Positions 1 to 13,992 of a DNA stretch of 64,000 nt are shown in pieces; the stretch's first letter is position 1; each line of letters starts with the position of its first letter. Under the pieces are notes generated by a model. It was given only the letters and a program-made list of their open reading frames with translations. It searched no databases and was not told the origin of the DNA. Position numbers and translations under genes: made by a program. This DNA is from Tetrastigma voinierianum (Eukaryota; Streptophyta; Magnoliopsida; Vitales; Vitaceae): NCBI GenBank assembly GCA_016808115.1, contig JAEQBH010004541.1, positions 166,541-230,540 of the forward strand, given 5' to 3'.

Positions 1-1398
1 TGAATTATATTCTATGGCATAAAACTTTGAAATCGAAAAGTCATGGAAATATTTTATATTTGATACATTATTAACAAACTCTTAATTTATTGAACAAAAA
101 ATATAACATGATTCTTCTATTTATATTTATTCTTTTTTTTTTTTTTGGTTCTCATTCACGTAAGCATTTTCCTTTGTCCCTCTCGTAGTCTGATACAAAT
201 TTATGGCCTCCACCTTCGAGTTGACAAGAATCATAGTAAACCACTTGAAACTCTATAAGAGACAAACGGGGCGGCCACGTAGGCGAGAACTGGCGGCATT
301 CTCTAAAGGGGGCCTATTGTGTATAAATTTTTTGCCTTAATATTAATATTAAGCTAAAACCTTAGTTTTATTATGTTAAAACCTAATGTGGAGGCTTTAT
401 TTTTAAAGAGGAAATGTGGGGGCTGAGGCGACACTCTTTCCTTCTGCGAGGCGACCACAAGAGACAAAGTCTCTGATATTTATATGGAATAAACAAGAGA
501 AGATTATACGGTGATATGTAAAAGAATTATTATTATTATTATTTTTTGAAAGGGGTATTTTTATTTCAATAAAAACCTATATCAAGGGTTAAAAACTCAA
601 GCTGACATAAGAATGGAGAGGTTACAAGACCAAATGGGGACAAATTTATTAAGAATGTATTACTATAATGTTTAAAGTAAATAGATATAAAGAAAATTAT
701 TTTTATTTATTTAATAAAAGGTTTTAAAGTATAATATTTTATTAATTCAAATTTACACAATATATCAATAAATCAAAAAATCCAATAGCTAAAACATAAA
801 TGAAAAATAATATCTAGGATTAATAGTATAATAAATTTGCATAAATCCTATAATTTTGATAGTATAGTGACTAGAATATTTAATACTCCCGGTTCTTGAC
901 CTACGACGATCATAATTTGATGACACGACTTATCAAATCGGCTTTACCTATAAAATCACCCCACACAAATAAAGCGTTACCTTGAAGGTGATGAAAAGCG
1001 CAGTAGTAACAAGCCTTGACCAAACAGTACCTTGATAAGGCGACTGACAACAGCAAGAAAAAAACAAGATAAGACATATATCTTTGTGGAAAGAATTTTA
1101 TTGACAATAAAATAAGAAAGAAATATATCTCTGAAGGGAGTGGCAGTAATAGTGATGACACGAGAAAACAAGATAAGACCTATACATCTTTGTGGAAAAC
1201 CACCACTTTATTAAGTAAGAAAGTGAAAGAAGAGATGAAATATGGATGATTTCAAGTCAAAATGGCAAAAAAATCAACGACGAAATGAGGAAAATAGGTA
1301 AGAAAGAACGAGGTGAAAGAAAATTAGAGGAGGGGCAACTATGGTTTATTAAGTTTTTTTTGAAAAGATAATTTATTGATTCATGTTAGCAAAACATT
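1..1398. repeat. U0 copy of the AT-rich module that precedes the gypsy 5' LTR
   Basis: This stretch carries no gene I recognise. It aligns by eye with 28,248-29,519, 45,716-47,158 and 56,800-58,086: the same opening block, the same poly-T followed by a GGTTCTCATTCACGTAAGC-like stretch, and the same closing block that ends just before the gypsy LTR. It is AT-rich and non-coding, and short ORFs in it are not conserved between copies. It differs from U1 and U3 in holding a MITE at 267-459 and in lacking about 70 bp just before the LTR, features it shares with U2. Confidence 0.7.
258..468. mobile_element. Mutator-like MITE with 9-bp target-site duplication (U0)
   Basis: The insertion spans about 267-459 (193 bp) and is flanked by the 9-bp direct repeat AGAGACAAA at 258-266 and 460-468. 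The empty site is preserved in U3 at 57,058-57,066 as a single AGAGACAAA, and U1 is also empty near 28,505. The ends are GC-rich, imperfect inverted repeats built from GGCG/CGCC words, unlike the AT-rich surroundings. A 9-bp duplication fits Mutator-like elements; the superfamily call is an inference. The counterpart is in U2 at 45,983-46,190. Confidence 0.7.
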
Positions 1399-3390
1399 TG
1401 ACAACTCAAATTATACCTGACTGAATTTCTTATGTTTAGGGTATAATAATAGTAAATGTATATTTTTTCGGAATAAAATAATGTTAAAAATAAAATAAGC
1501 AAACCGAAATTATACCACAAAGTCAAGGAGTAAGTGGTAAATTGCAATTAAGGATGAAACTGACATAAGAACAAAAAGATTGTATACCAAAGTAGTAGGA
1601 ATTTGAATAAGTGGAAGTGCAAATAGAAGGGAGTTTGGGGACCAAAATTGGAAAAAGGAAAAATATTAAAATCAAATAAGGATAAGACCAAAATAAATAT
1701 ATCATTTTGGTCTTTGGGGATGAGCAAGCGGATAGGGAGAAAGAAGAAGAGAAGGAAGAGGAGAGAAGAAAGAGGAGAAGAGAAGGAAGAAGATAAAGAG
1801 ATCAATTATGAAATTTGTTAAGTTTTTGTATGGAACTTGTGTGAAGTAATTTTGGTATGGATTATTGGACTTTTGGACTTTTGTATGGAATTGTTTGATG
1901 AAGAAGAAACCATAAACCCTTTTTTTTTATGAATTTGGGTCTAAGAACCTGTGATATATTGGTTGTGTTTTGGAGTTGGGTTGATTGATTTGTAATCCTC
2001 GATTGAGGAATATTTGTATTAAATAATGAGTTTGGGGGAGATCTTTGTCAAATTTCTTCAACTTCGATTAATTCGTAATTTATTTGTTTTGAACTCATAG
2101 TTTTGGATGTTCTTGGACTCTATCGTAACTGGTCTAGAATCCATCCATATATAACTTGATAATATTGGAACTCTTATTGGGTCCATAACTCACGAAAATA
2201 GTAGGTACGTGGTTCTGCTCGTAGTCAACGCTGTTCATGGGAAACCCGACGGATGGTCATAATTTCTTAAAGTCAGGACTTCAGTTTCGAATGTTCTTGG
2301 ACTCTATGGAAAGCGCTACAGTTACAAATCCATCCATATATAGCTTGATGAAATTGGAATTGATAGTAAATAATATGGCGTATTGTTATCATAATTGTTC
2401 ATGTATATAATGAGGATATGAAAATGCAGATCACCTAATAAATGATTATGTGTAGCATGTGATTCTGGATAATGATGATATTGAGATAACATAGAATCAT
2501 ACCTAACATAATACATGGTTATGCGCTGAACCTGAGTAGAGGGATAGATGGACATACAATAGGGAAAAAACAAGTCTGCAGCATACTGATCAAATGGCCT
2601 CGTTTGGGTCATTATAGCCTTCAGGCCACCATAGATGGTCATTGTCTGCGTATAATGGCGCCTTCGGGCCCTTATGATCGTTTGTGTGCCGTCTGATAAC
2701 AACGCCCAACCGGGCCGCATAGATCCTTTATTCAAATACGATGAATACAACACCAGACCTTGTAGATTTCATTTATCCGCTAAAAGTTTATCAGGCATGA
2801 AACATAGAGCCAGTGATTTGATGTGACATAATAAGCTGATATGATGATAAGAAGAAGCATGGCATACTTCTCAGATGAATAAATACTCATTGTGATGATA
2901 TGAAGCAAGTATAAAATAGTAAAAATGAAACTTGGTATGATAAGTAAATATGAATATGTATAAGCATGTTGACCAATGATATCATTGATGTGTATCATGG
3001 CGTGTAAAGTGTCATGACCTTATTAGAAGTGTCATATGTATTAATTCCCACTATGCTATAAAGCAGCAATGGTGTTTCATCCGCATGAGTCTGGAAGCGA
3101 AGCGAGAGAAATCCAGGGCGCCACATTACTTGACTAGCGACACACTACTAGAGGTGCACTAAGGGCCTTTGGTCTATTTTGTATATATCTTGTTTTTATA
3201 TAACATGTATGTTAATGAATGTTGAGACACTTCCATATATGGAAGCTTGTATATATTTGTAATCGTTGCTAAATGTCACAATTCAAAATCATTTCTAACA
3301 TTATATGAATGAATAAGCTTAAAGGTTATAAGTATATAAAAATAAAATAAAAATGACACTATGGCTGCGATGTTGCGATTGGAGGCGTCT
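1399..3390 (+). repeat. 5' LTR of internally deleted Ty3/gypsy element (U0)
   Basis: This is the U0 copy of a roughly 2-kb LTR that is cleaner in U1 (29,520-31,577) and U2 (47,159-49,185). Those copies begin TGTAACACC and end just before a tRNA-Met type primer-binding site. Here the start is degraded. The interior keeps the purine-rich GAAGAGAAGGAAG tract near 1,740-1,800, the repeated ATCCATCCATATATA blocks and a shortened GGGCCCTTAT minisatellite near 2,600-2,710. The end is set by the PBS-like AGTATCATAGCCTAGG at about 3,400-3,415. ORFs on the minus strand in this LTR are chance products of its composition. Confidence 0.75.
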
Positions 3391-5262
3391 GGGTTCAATA
3401 GTATCATAGCCTAGGTTTAGAAGTTTGGAAGAATCTTGAATTAACATGTCTCCCCATAGTGTGTGTTGACTTAATGCGGATGTCCTTGTTTTGTCATTAT
3501 GTCGATAATGGATTAGTTGTATCAAACGAGGGCCATAGTTGATTGTGATAAGAAAATAGTCTGCTTAAATGTATCACCTATCGTACAGGTAAGACATCGT
3601 CCGAACCCGATAACAAAAGTTATTTCCTTTAAGCGACGTTTTCTAAGAAAAGGTTATGAAGCCTTTTTGGCTTTGATCAGTGACTCCAGAAACGTGAATT
3701 TTTAAATATTCTTATGTTAAGAGGTTCACGATGTATTTAAATTAAGGTACCACCTGAAGAAAGTGGATATCTCCATTGAGGATTTAGTAAAGAACGACTC
3801 CTGTTTAGAGGCACCTATGTGTGGCTCCAATATTTGGCCCCGGAAAGAGTTGAAGACTACGACCTAGGAGCTATTGGATAAGAGTTCTATCAGACTGATG
3901 CCTCATGAGGATCAGTGATTGTTTGTTAGAAAGAAAGTGGCACTTTATGGATATTGCATAGATTCTCCAGTGAATCAATGGTGACCAGTGAAAAGCAAAT
4001 GCCATTCAACGTGAAAGATCTTTTGATAAATTAAGATGGATATCACTAGATATTATGGTTGGCGCGAGTAAAGGAAGTAGATGTTACGAATCACTTATTT
4101 GAACGATCTCGTGATATGGGTTTTGGTAATGTCACATTTAGTTTGACTAATGCACGAAACAACATTCATGGATTTAATGAATAAGGTGTTGAGCCTATGT
4201 GGATCAGTTTGTAGTGGTCTTTATTGATGACATCTGGTGTATACTAAGGATGCAAAGAAACATGAACAACATTTGAAGTAAATTATAGGACCTTCAAGAA
4301 AAGAGTTATATTCTAAACTCGACAATGTGTTTTGGCTAATGGAAGTTTCCTTCTTGGAAAGCCATATTATTCAGTGGAGGTGCAAGAGTTGACCCTACAA
4401 AGATTGAGGTCGTTGTGAATTGGAAACCACCTCGAAATGTAAATAAGTTGAGTTTCTTAGGCCTAACCAGTTATTCATAAGAAGATTTGTGAGAGGCTTT
4501 TACTAATATGGCTTATCGCTGCGATTACTGGGAAAGGAATAAAGTTTGATTGAGCGGAAAAATGTGAATAGTTTTGGTCAGAATTGAAAGGGATCTTTGG
4601 TTGAGCACACCGATTATTGATCACAGCCTACATAGGAAAAGAATACCTTGTATGTAGTGATGCTTAGGCATTGGTTTGGAATCTGCGTATTGATGGGGAT
4701 AGGAAGTGGTGCTTATCAACTCAGGATGGTTTGAAACTTGACATGGTAAAACTATCCCTCATGATTGAGTTCATGTTTATGAGTCTTAAACTGAAAATTT
4801 GGTGACACTAATTTATGGAAAAATATAGTTTTACTGATCATGGTGAAGTATTTCTTTCGAAGGACTTGAACTTGGTATGTGGTTTGATTATTTGAAAGAT
4901 ACCTGATTATAATTAAATTTACCACGGAAAACAAATGTAGTAGCGGATGCCTTGAGTGGAATGATTACTTTATACCAGAAGAATGGTATTTAGATTTAGA
5001 TTAAATGAAGCCTTGTTGCTCAATTCAGGAGTTACACAGGTTTAACAAATAAATATGGTACTGATAGTGAAGTTACAAGAGATAAATTATGATTAAGTGA
5101 TCTTTTTGAAACAAGACTAATTATGCCATAGATAAAATTGGAGGTTTATGGTATAAACAGTTATGTATAGAATGTTTATGGATTTGAGAAAGAATTGAAT
5201 GAGGGTCACGATTACCTCGACTTACCAGTTCAAGTGTTTAGACAGAAGTTTGGTAGAGGAAG
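3391..5262 (+). pseudogene. Gypsy pol remnant, U0 (PR end, RT, RNase H)
   Basis: A heavily broken pol region runs directly from the PBS (about 3,400) into the end of the protease domain. The IVDCDKKIV linker is readable at about 3,532-3,560, followed by the RRFLRKGYEAFLALI stretch (3,637-3,690). The RT catalytic FIDD block lies near 4,220-4,235 and the RT thumb WKPP block near 4,420. The RNase H region extends to about 4,970, and the integrase zinc-finger start is near 5,150-5,200. No gag and no integrase core are present, and U1 and U2 show the same deletions. There are frameshifts every few dozen bases, so no protein can be made. It is the most degraded of the three copies. Confidence 0.75.
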
Positions 5263-5770
5263 TTGGCAACACCACTAAAATTATATGACAGTTTTATAAC
5301 ATGTTTAGAGATAATAAAGTAAATATATTTTAAAATAAACCAATGTAAAAAATAAAAATAAGCAAAACCCGGAAATTAATATAAAGTCAAAGATGAGATC
5401 AGTAGTATAGTCAGGATGATGACATAAGACAAGATTGTATACCAAAGTAGGAATTTAGATAATCAGAGTAGAAAATGAAGGAGTTTGAGGATGAAAATAC
5501 AAAAAAAGGAAAAATATTAGGAAATCAAATAAGGATGAGCCAAAATAAATATCTGTTTTGAATCTTTGAACAAACACAAAAAATGGATAGGAAAGAGAGA
5601 GGAAGAGAAGGAAAGAGGAGAGAAAGAGATCAAAGGTGTATGGAATTTTGTTAAGTTTTGTGGAACATTATGAAACTACTGATGATTTTATTAGTTAATG
5701 GTTTGGACTTTGTATGAATTATTTGATGTTGAAGAACCATAAACCATTTGTTTTAATTTAGTTCTAAGGA
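5263..5770 (+). repeat. Truncated 3' LTR of the U0 gypsy element
   Basis: About the first 500 bp of the same LTR, recognised by the TAACATGTTTAGAG block, the GACATAAGACAAGATTGTATACC stretch and the purine-rich tract near 5,590-5,630. It stops around 5,770, where sequence matching a copia pol end begins. U1 (about 34,073) and U2 (about 51,656) break at the same place, so truncation preceded the duplication. Confidence 0.65.
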
Positions 5771-6999
5771 ATTTCCAATTTGTAGACATCAAATTCTAGT
5801 TGTCAAAGAAAAGAGATTGAGTGGACTTATGCTCCCATAGAGGCATTAGGACCGACTCATGTTGATCGACTAAGAGGATTACACGGGTCTTTCAACATTT
5901 CTTTGTATGGGGTGTGATTCTCTTCAAGTCATATGAGTTAATTGGGTTGTATTTTGAATTTTTTAGATACTTTGTTATGGATCATTTATGGTTTTGGGTT
6001 ATTCTTATGATAAAATGTTAGGTTTTATCATTTGATTTTATAGTTTAAAATCTCATAGTTTAGAGGGATGATTGAAATAGGCATATTGAGGTCCACATTG
6101 CATGAAATTTCCATGCTACATCCACACTTGATCTCTGTCATTAGGTTACGTGATATATGTGATCATTGATGGAGTGCAGATACGAAATATGTAATGACGA
6201 TCGCTTTAGTTTCTGTGTGATGTGGTTAATGAATGAGATTGACAATGTATATAAAGTTTGATAGCAAAACTCACTTGAGCATATAAAATTATAATTCACG
6301 TTTATAAATACATATATAGCCCAGTAGGAGATTGTTTGATAAAGTGAATATGTGAATTTTGATATATTAAATAAATGTGAGATATAAATATCAATAAGTT
6401 AGGCTAATTAAGAAGTGATTAATTTAGTTTTGAGAGACCTTAATTAATATATTACCAAGTGTGGCATGAATGTGTAGAACAAGTGTGAATTCTATTTTAT
6501 GATGGGTTAAAATAGAAATTGGGAAAAATTGTATTTGTTCATATACGAGACACAATTGGTTATAAATAAGAGTCTGTGGTTTGAGATCACAGTAGGTTTC
6601 TTTGATACGTTTCCCATTGCCGAGAGGAAAATGTTAGACAGAAAACTAGTGGAGTCACGGAAGATCATAAAACCTCGGTTCAGGTCAAATATCTCAATAT
6701 TTTGTTATATGGATTCGATGCGCTTAGTAAATCCTTTATTTTGATTCTTGATGATTTAATATGAATGTTCCTGTTTGTGTGATGCTTTTCACATAATTTT
6801 TTTTTTAAATCTCTCAAAATACAGAGATGGAAGAAGAAAATCTCAAAAGGTGGGGTAAGGGAAGAAAGTCAAGATACAAAAATTAGGGATGATTAGAAGA
6901 AGATCCAAAAAGTTGGGTGGGGGAAGAAAAGGGCAGATGAGAGCTGCAAGGGTTGGAGAAGAACATCCCAGCACAGTGTAGAGTGAGGAAGAAGAAGAT
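5771..6999 (+). pseudogene. Ty1/copia 3' end fragment (RNase H tail, 3' UTR, PPT, LTR), U0
   Basis: This begins inside the copia RNase H domain: the DIKFLVVKERV-type stretch is at about 5,785-5,830 and the block equivalent to IEHIGTNSMIADPLTKG follows. Next come a 3' untranslated stretch, a PPT-like AGTAGGAGATTG near 6,323-6,334 and an LTR that starts near 6,333. The LTR's far end was not determined. From about 6,830 to 6,999 there is a purine-rich GAAGAAGATC tract also found in U1 and U2. The right edge is the CACTA insertion. Confidence 0.6.
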
Positions 7000-7000
7000 C

Positions 7001-8325
7001 ACACAAGAAAATGAGTGGCGACAGAATTTTTATTATGGAAAATAAATTTTGTCAACAATGTTTCTATTGGCGATAAAATTTCTAAAAATCGTCTCAGTAT
7101 ATATTTGCATTCAATGGTTCACCAGACAAATATAATTTTTGTCCTTAGTATATTGATAAAGTTTGTGTTAATACATTATTCATAAAATAATTTGTGACAA
7201 CATTTGATATTCAGCAACAATTTGTTTGCACAAAAATGTATATATTTTAGCATTGAAATATGTCATCAAGAATTTTTATTGCTAAGAAAATATTATAAAT
7301 TTTAGAGACAAATTTTGTTTTTCACTCATATTTATTGCTAGAACACAATGTTTTCATGTATAAATATATATTAAGGATTATTTTTGTATTATCATTAACT
7401 TGACTATATAATGTTTCTAAATATCATTTATTTTACTTGATTTTCAAATCATATATTTTATGAAATATCATTTCTTTCTTATAATAATATATTAATTAGA
7501 TCATATCTAACTCTTACAGGTTTGATAGAATCAGATTTTCAAATTGAGGTTTATTAAATCATTTATATTAAAATCTTGTTTAAGATATGTAAAGAGTAAC
7601 AAAAAGTGAAGTTGACGAACAATGGAAATTCCCAGTTAACATTATTTACTAATTATTTTAATTGTTAATTGATAAAATGATTGCATTTACCCAAACCAGC
7701 CAAAATATTATAATTTTCTATGTTTTATAAAACAAAAAATCATTAATGTTATAATAAAAATGAGATAATTCAATTTCATTTTTTAAGTTTCTCTATAAGT
7801 GATAAATTAAATAGCCTGATTATATAGTTTGAAGAAGAAAAACATTAACTTATAAAAGCCTCAAACTTATTGCAAAAAACCTCTTATCAATAAAGAAGTG
7901 AATTGGAGAAGAACAAACTCACTCCTTCCATCTATCCTTAAATGGTTGGATTTTATAAGTGAGGTTAAATGTCTTATACTAAATTTGATTGATACATAGA
8001 TCTTTTACATGGATTAAGTCTTCAAAATATGAGCATGGTTGATGTAACAAATCTTACCATTGGTTTTTTGGTTATGACTGTGACATTTATAATTATCATA
8101 GTAATAATCTAAAATGTTTGTCTAAATTGTATTAAGTATTTCTAAATTAATATATTATCAATAAAGAATACTATATGAAGTTGAATTTTATGAGGATATA
8201 GGATATACTATGTAACTTTGTTGGCTAAATGTTTTCCTACCGACATTCATTCTCTTATTGTATTTAGTTACTTATTCGTTTTTCCATTTTTGTATATAAT
8301 ATATCAAGTTAAGTGATAAATTAGA
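7001..8325. other. Left arm of the CACTA element, no gene seen
   Basis: The first 350 bp contain the subterminal words GGCGACA, GTCAACAA, GTGACAACA and CAGCAACAA, which mirror those at the right end. The rest is AT-rich sequence with no coding signal that I can support. It ends at the TTAGA duplication flanking the solo LTR. Confidence 0.6.
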
Positions 8326-10144
8326 TGTAAGACCCGAGAAAATTCCAATTTTCTGAAAAATGGTAAAATGGTCATTTCGGAAAAAACCCGAAATTTTTAT
8401 AAATCTCAGATGATGAAACAGATTTCATTGTTGGAATTGTCTCGTGAAATCTAGCTATCATGTCGAATTTCGTCGAATTTCAAGACAGTCGAAATTTCAA
8501 GTTTTTCGAGGCGTGGTGTCGAATTTTTAAACGGGTTTGAGAGACGTGGCGGTGTGACAGGGGTAAACTGCTACATTATGCTCGTGTGGCGCATGTTGCA
8601 TGAATAGAGATGATGGAAATGAATAAGCGAGATTGTGCCAGTGTCAGCTCGAGACAAAAGGACAAATTGGGAATTTTTGGAATTTTTAATTGAATAAGAC
8701 AAAACTTGGAATAGTGACCTCCAAATTGAAAGAACAAAACGTGCAAAAGGGGCTAGAGATGCGGTAGGTGCAGATTTTGAGTTTTAGAGAGAGAAGGGTG
8801 CCTTCTCTCTAGGATTCCGACCATTCGGACCTTCGGTTCTATAAATGAATAAAAAGCAGAAGTCGGAGTTACGCGGCGAGGCTGCAGCGTGGGCCCATAT
8901 TTGGTGGAGTTCTGACAACTCTGAGAGGTATGGATCTTTTCCTACTTGCGTTAATTTTTTGGCTAAGAACCATGTTTATGGTTGAGAGGATATTCGAGGC
9001 GATTTGTAGTAAGCTGCGGTCTTAAAACCTTTAGTAAAATTGGAAAAAATGCAATTGTGGTCGTGAACTACCATAGGGTTTCACTATTCACATGAATAGT
9101 GACATGATTTTTGGTGTGAATTGTTATATGTTTAAGTGATTCAAAATGAGTTGCTTGTGTTTGTTAATTAGCTCATGTGAGCTAATTTTGGGTGTGCGAT
9201 GGTGAATTTACGCAAACATGATTTATGTGATTTAATTATGTTATGCTTATGCATGTGAATATATTAGCATAAATTTATTGAAATTGGCATAATGCATTTC
9301 ATATGCCTTTGGAGCGGCTAGAATATTAGGTGTGAGTGCATGACATGAAATAAACAAGCGAAAATGTTTGTGAAAAGAATTTCTGACGGAAGATTTTAAA
9401 ATTGCCTTTGGAGGGACGTCAACCAGATCACTTAGGATGAGGACCATAATTGTTTTAAAGTGATCAACAAATTAGCCGGAGGGTAGTCCAATATTTTAAA
9501 AACTTCGGTGAAGTAAGTTTTCAAGAACAAAGTTTTGTTGTGGCTTGTATTTTTACTCGCATATTGGCTTAGGCATGTATGAGGGAGTCGGTGAAGAGTC
9601 GAGACATGGGTTTGGGCATGTAGACATTCAAGTAGGTTCATGAAATTACTTGAATGTGATTGTTGTCATGACATGTGTGTCTTGGGTGGGAGTATTAGTA
9701 GAAATTATCATTTCTTGAGCTTTGCTCACCGTCGGGATCACTCGTGCAGGTCGGAGGTGTGCACGGGGATGGCTCACTAGGCGCATTTTAGAAGAAAGCT
9801 AGAGGATTGTGGCTTTGGTATCTTCATTGTATACATGTATTAAAATTCTAAGGTTTAATATATGTTGTATAAGAGTAATGTAGTAACTCTTGAGCTATGT
9901 TATATAGTTGATATGTATTTAATGAGTATTGATGCATGGACCCAAGTGGCAATTTTTACTCATTTTAATTACGCATATGACCCGGTGTGGTAATTGTAAA
10001 TGGTTGGGACAGGTTTTGTATTTTGGGTAGAGCTCCCATATGAGGAGACTACCGAATTTCGTGAATATTGTCAGGGTTGCAGACATTCCACAGTATTCAC
10101 TGGATTATTTGAGTTGTCAGCAGGACCCCCGATTTTGGCGTCCA
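8326..10144 (+). mobile_element. Solo LTR of the Tekay/Del-like Ty3/gypsy family, TSD TTAGA
   Basis: The LTR begins TGTAAGACCCGAG and ends GGCGTCCA, 1,819 bp in all. It is flanked by perfect 5-bp duplications TTAGA at 8,321-8,325 and 10,145-10,149. It matches the LTRs at 17,700-19,731 and 61,327-63,166 along its length, including the early GATGATGAAACAGATTTCA block, a TTCTCTCTAGGAT segment and the GGCTTTGGTATCTTCATTGTA region. There is no PBS, internal sequence or PPT beside it. Unequal recombination between the LTRs of one inserted element is the usual origin of this structure. Confidence 0.9.
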
Positions 10145-11978
10145 TTAGAGCCTTCTTTTGTTATAAATAACACAACATACCATTTATCTTTAATAGCTAA
10201 ATAAAATACGATTTAAAAGAAATATAATACTCCTGATTTCAATATATTTATGAGTTATTTGATTTTGCCTTCATCAATTAAATATACAAGTGAACCAAAA
10301 TTGTATGCAAACAAAAATCATATCTAAGTTTTAAAAACTGTTTTGGATATTTTTAACAGAGAAAGCGAGAGATAACACGAGGTGTCTTGGATTTCTTATA
10401 TTTTCTTTGTTTTCATATTAACCAAGCAGTGGTTCATAAGTGCTATAAGTGGGAATGCTATTCTTTGGAAGGTTTGAATTCTCTTGTTTTCTATTTTGAA
10501 CTCCGTGGAAATTTTTCAAATTTGGATCACGTAGTCTAGATGGATTTTTCTATATTACGATTTGAGGTCTTTGCTATTTGAAATTTGTATAAAAATTAAT
10601 TAACAGTTTCACGGTGAGACTTTGTACTGAAGTTGGACGAGTTTTGGCTTAGTACTTTTTCGAGATGATCAAACAAATGGATGTTACTAACTTTAAAAAA
10701 AAACAAGATATAGGACCGTCCGTTTAAAGAAAAAGGGAAATAATATATTGTTCGTTTATAAGTTTTTTAAAACTACGTTTGAAACTAAATAACAATTTAA
10801 AGTGACAAAAACTTGTGGTCGATTACAAGATATAAATGATTTGTTTTTTGAGATAATTGGCAAAACAAAAACCAAGCTCATAGTGAATACTCATTATAAA
10901 TATTTTATATCAACTATGTTATCATGTTTGACATTCAAATTTATATACCACTAAAACATCTAACATTTCATATACCAATATTCCACATTTGTGTATTTAT
11001 GTTACAAGTTATTAAACTACTTTGAATCAAAATCACACATAAATATAATATCACTCCTCCATTGTTTTCTTTTCAATCGGATCGCGATTAACGGCCATGA
11101 TGAACCAAAAGTCAAATCCAGCTTCCTGAGTGAGAAGCTACAAACATGCGCAATTTCATTGTACAAATAATTAAATGAAAATAATGAGTACAACTATTAA
11201 AGGAGTTCTAAATATCAATATCATGTCTCATTCTTGCTCTCAAAATATCAAGCAATCATTATGGAAGAATTTTTAGTAACTTGATACCAAATTGCATCCA
11301 ATCTCTATCAATACATATCAAAATATATGATTGACAACTATTTTTATTCCCATTATTTTAATTTGGATCTAAATAAAAAAAGAAAAATAAATTCTAAATA
11401 TGTTTGAAATCTTGAATAAGATTTGAAGAGAAGAAAAACTAACTTTTAGGAATACAAAGTAAAATTATAAAGAAAAACTTAAAACATAAGTGCGGAATTT
11501 CTTCACATTAATGAAATAAGAAAAATAATTTCATTCTCAAGCTGTCTTAAATCTACTAATTCCATTCAATATTCATGAGAGTAAAACATGTTATATCAAT
11601 GATGTTTTAGGAAGTCTCAAAGTAAATTATTTATTAAATTGGTACCATATTGTTTCTAAGGTAGCAAACACCCCGATATGAACTGGCTTTAAGAAAATGG
11701 AATAATATATTAGAATCACCATTTAATTAGTTAACTTCTAGTTTAAGTCTAACTTTATTAGAACAATCCCTTAAACCATGGCATCAAAGTAAAAATCTAT
11801 GAACTCTTTTACCACGGAAGGCAATATTAAATAATAGGACCATCAAAATGAAAACTAGAAATTTCATACATAAATTAGTAGAAATTATGGAAATTATAGG
11901 AATAGATAGAGATTTTTGTGAGCTATAAGAAGTTCTTGTAAGACTCAAATTGAATGAAATTATGTCATTCATCCCTAT
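10145..11978. other. CACTA interior, no recognised gene
   Basis: AT-rich sequence without a conserved ORF or repeat that I recognise. It begins with the right-hand TTAGA duplication of the solo LTR. Confidence 0.5.
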
Positions 11979-12172
11979 GCTAACTTGAACTCACAAAAAT
12001 AGAAAAATTTATACTCATGGTTCAAACTAATTTTAGCATGACTAAGCTAACTAGAATTCACAAAAACAGAAAAATTTATTCTCATGGTTCAAACTAATTT
12101 TAGAATAACTAAGCTAACTTGACAAAAATAGAAAAAATTATACTCATGGTTCAAAATAATTTTAGCATGACA
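11979..12172. repeat. 67-bp tandem repeat, about 2.9 copies
   Basis: Units begin at GCTAAC at 11,979, 12,046 and 12,113, exactly 67 bp apart. Each contains CACAAAAATAGAAAAATTTA and CTCATGGTTCAAACTAATTT with small differences. The third copy has lost a few bases near its start. The array is non-coding. Confidence 0.85.
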
Positions 12173-13992
12173 GCAGCTTATAACCTTTTCTTTTGCCTTG
12201 CATGTAGATGTATGACTTACAATTAAAACTAATGGACCAATTTTATAAAATTCTAGAGCACAAATCAACTAGCTAGTGTCCATCATTTTACCCATATTTT
12301 CTCAACAATTAAATGAGGCTAATAAAAGATTACCTTGAGAATAATCGGGTTTACGTTATAATTTTTCATTTGATGTCAATTTCTAAAAAAAAAAAAAAAA
12401 ATACGATTACAAAAAAGCAGATAAACCTCAATGTTACTTTTCTCCGATATATTTTTGTTCTATTTTCTTACATATGCTTGGTTTTATGCCATAGTAGAAA
12501 CCTTAATCATCTTCCCTTGACAGCTTGATTCGGTTGATTTTCGGTGAACCATGTAGATTTTGGAATCAATATAGCAGAACTGCGTGAATGGGCTGATTTG
12601 GTGGGTAGAGTGTTGCCAGGAATTCTCCGGTAAATATCTACTCTTTGAATTTCTTAAAGGGATAGAAAGCAAAGTGATTTTGGCACATTCCGTAGACAAC
12701 ATGGTAGACTTGGGGATGATGCTATGTGCTATTGTATTTTCATCCATTTAAAATGATATACAAATTGGTTCTTAGTCTATCGTTGTTGGTGTTGATGTCA
12801 AGGAATGGCATGGGATAGAAGGTCGTGCATATAATCATTTCTACTACTTAGCCCCTGTCCCAATAAAAATTACACTTGGTCAAATTCAACTCCTTCGGCA
12901 TTGGAAACAAAAATATACAAAATAGGGATGTTAGAGAAGGATTCTTGGTTTCAAAATCTCCATCCCCTGAATTAGATTAACACTTTAATTATACTAGCTC
13001 CCCTCCTTCCCACATTCTTTTAAGAAGACCAAATAAGGCTAACCAAAAATCTCTAATCTCAGTCATTTCTCTTTATTAAATATTACTTCCTTCTACATGT
13101 TTTATTTCCATTTCCCATATTTTTCCAATGAACAAATACAAGAGCAAGAAGAAAATTTTCTTACACATTTGAGATGGTAATGCATCGATCTTAAAATCTG
13201 TCTTTCACAAGGAAATGGAAGACTAAGGATGGATTTTCATTTTTTAATTAATACATGTTCTTTTGTGTTTAAAAAATATTATAGTCATAAAAATTTAATC
13301 CATTCCTATCATGGACTTGGAATAGATGCGAACCAGGAACTCTATCCTTCCACCATAAAAAAAAAAATTATAGCAAATAGAGATTACCGTAGTAGTATCT
13401 TATGATGTTCGTCAATGGATGAATCCAAGTGATGAGAGCTTCCTAGTGTGAAGATATTATTGAACGAGGTTCCCAAAAATAAACTTGTCCTATCATAGTA
13501 AGAAAATGCGAGTGAATCAAAGTGTTTATGGAGAAAGGGCTACGAGACCTTGAGCCTTCTATAATATTCAAATCCTTCTACGTTGGGGTTGGTTTTCCAT
13601 GGGAGGATTCATCCATAAGTGTTGAGGTTGGGTGTCTTGGTGGTAAGGGAGTGTTGAGGGAGTGTTGATGGTGGTAGAGTCTCAGAAAGTAAATCATTAC
13701 CTGGCTAACGTATAAGCTGTCTAGTGTTGTTGTAGATGTTGTGGATGTGATGTGAGATGTAAGGGGTTGGTGAGAATAAAGTAAACGTCTTTTCTTTTCT
13801 TTTTTTGTTAACTTTCTCTTAATTAAATATTGACATTTATATTGTATATTTGCACCATTCTTTATTCCATGTATATAACCCCTAGCAAGCAACATTAATG
13901 TATTCTTCATAAAAAATTAAATGACCTCATTTCATTTAGTTTCTTTAATATATAATAGAAAATAATTATTTTCTTTAAATTAAAAGATGTCA

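Noticed and set aside
910..1171. Leu/Phe-rich minus-strand ORFs resembling membrane peptides, repeated at 29,006-29,275
   Set aside because: They come from AT-rich DNA of the pre-LTR module and are not conserved in frame among the four copies.
12484..13910. Two minus-strand ORFs of 87 and 110 codons as captured host genes
   Set aside because: There is no motif, no second copy and no splice evidence, so they are listed only as unrecognised within the CACTA interior.
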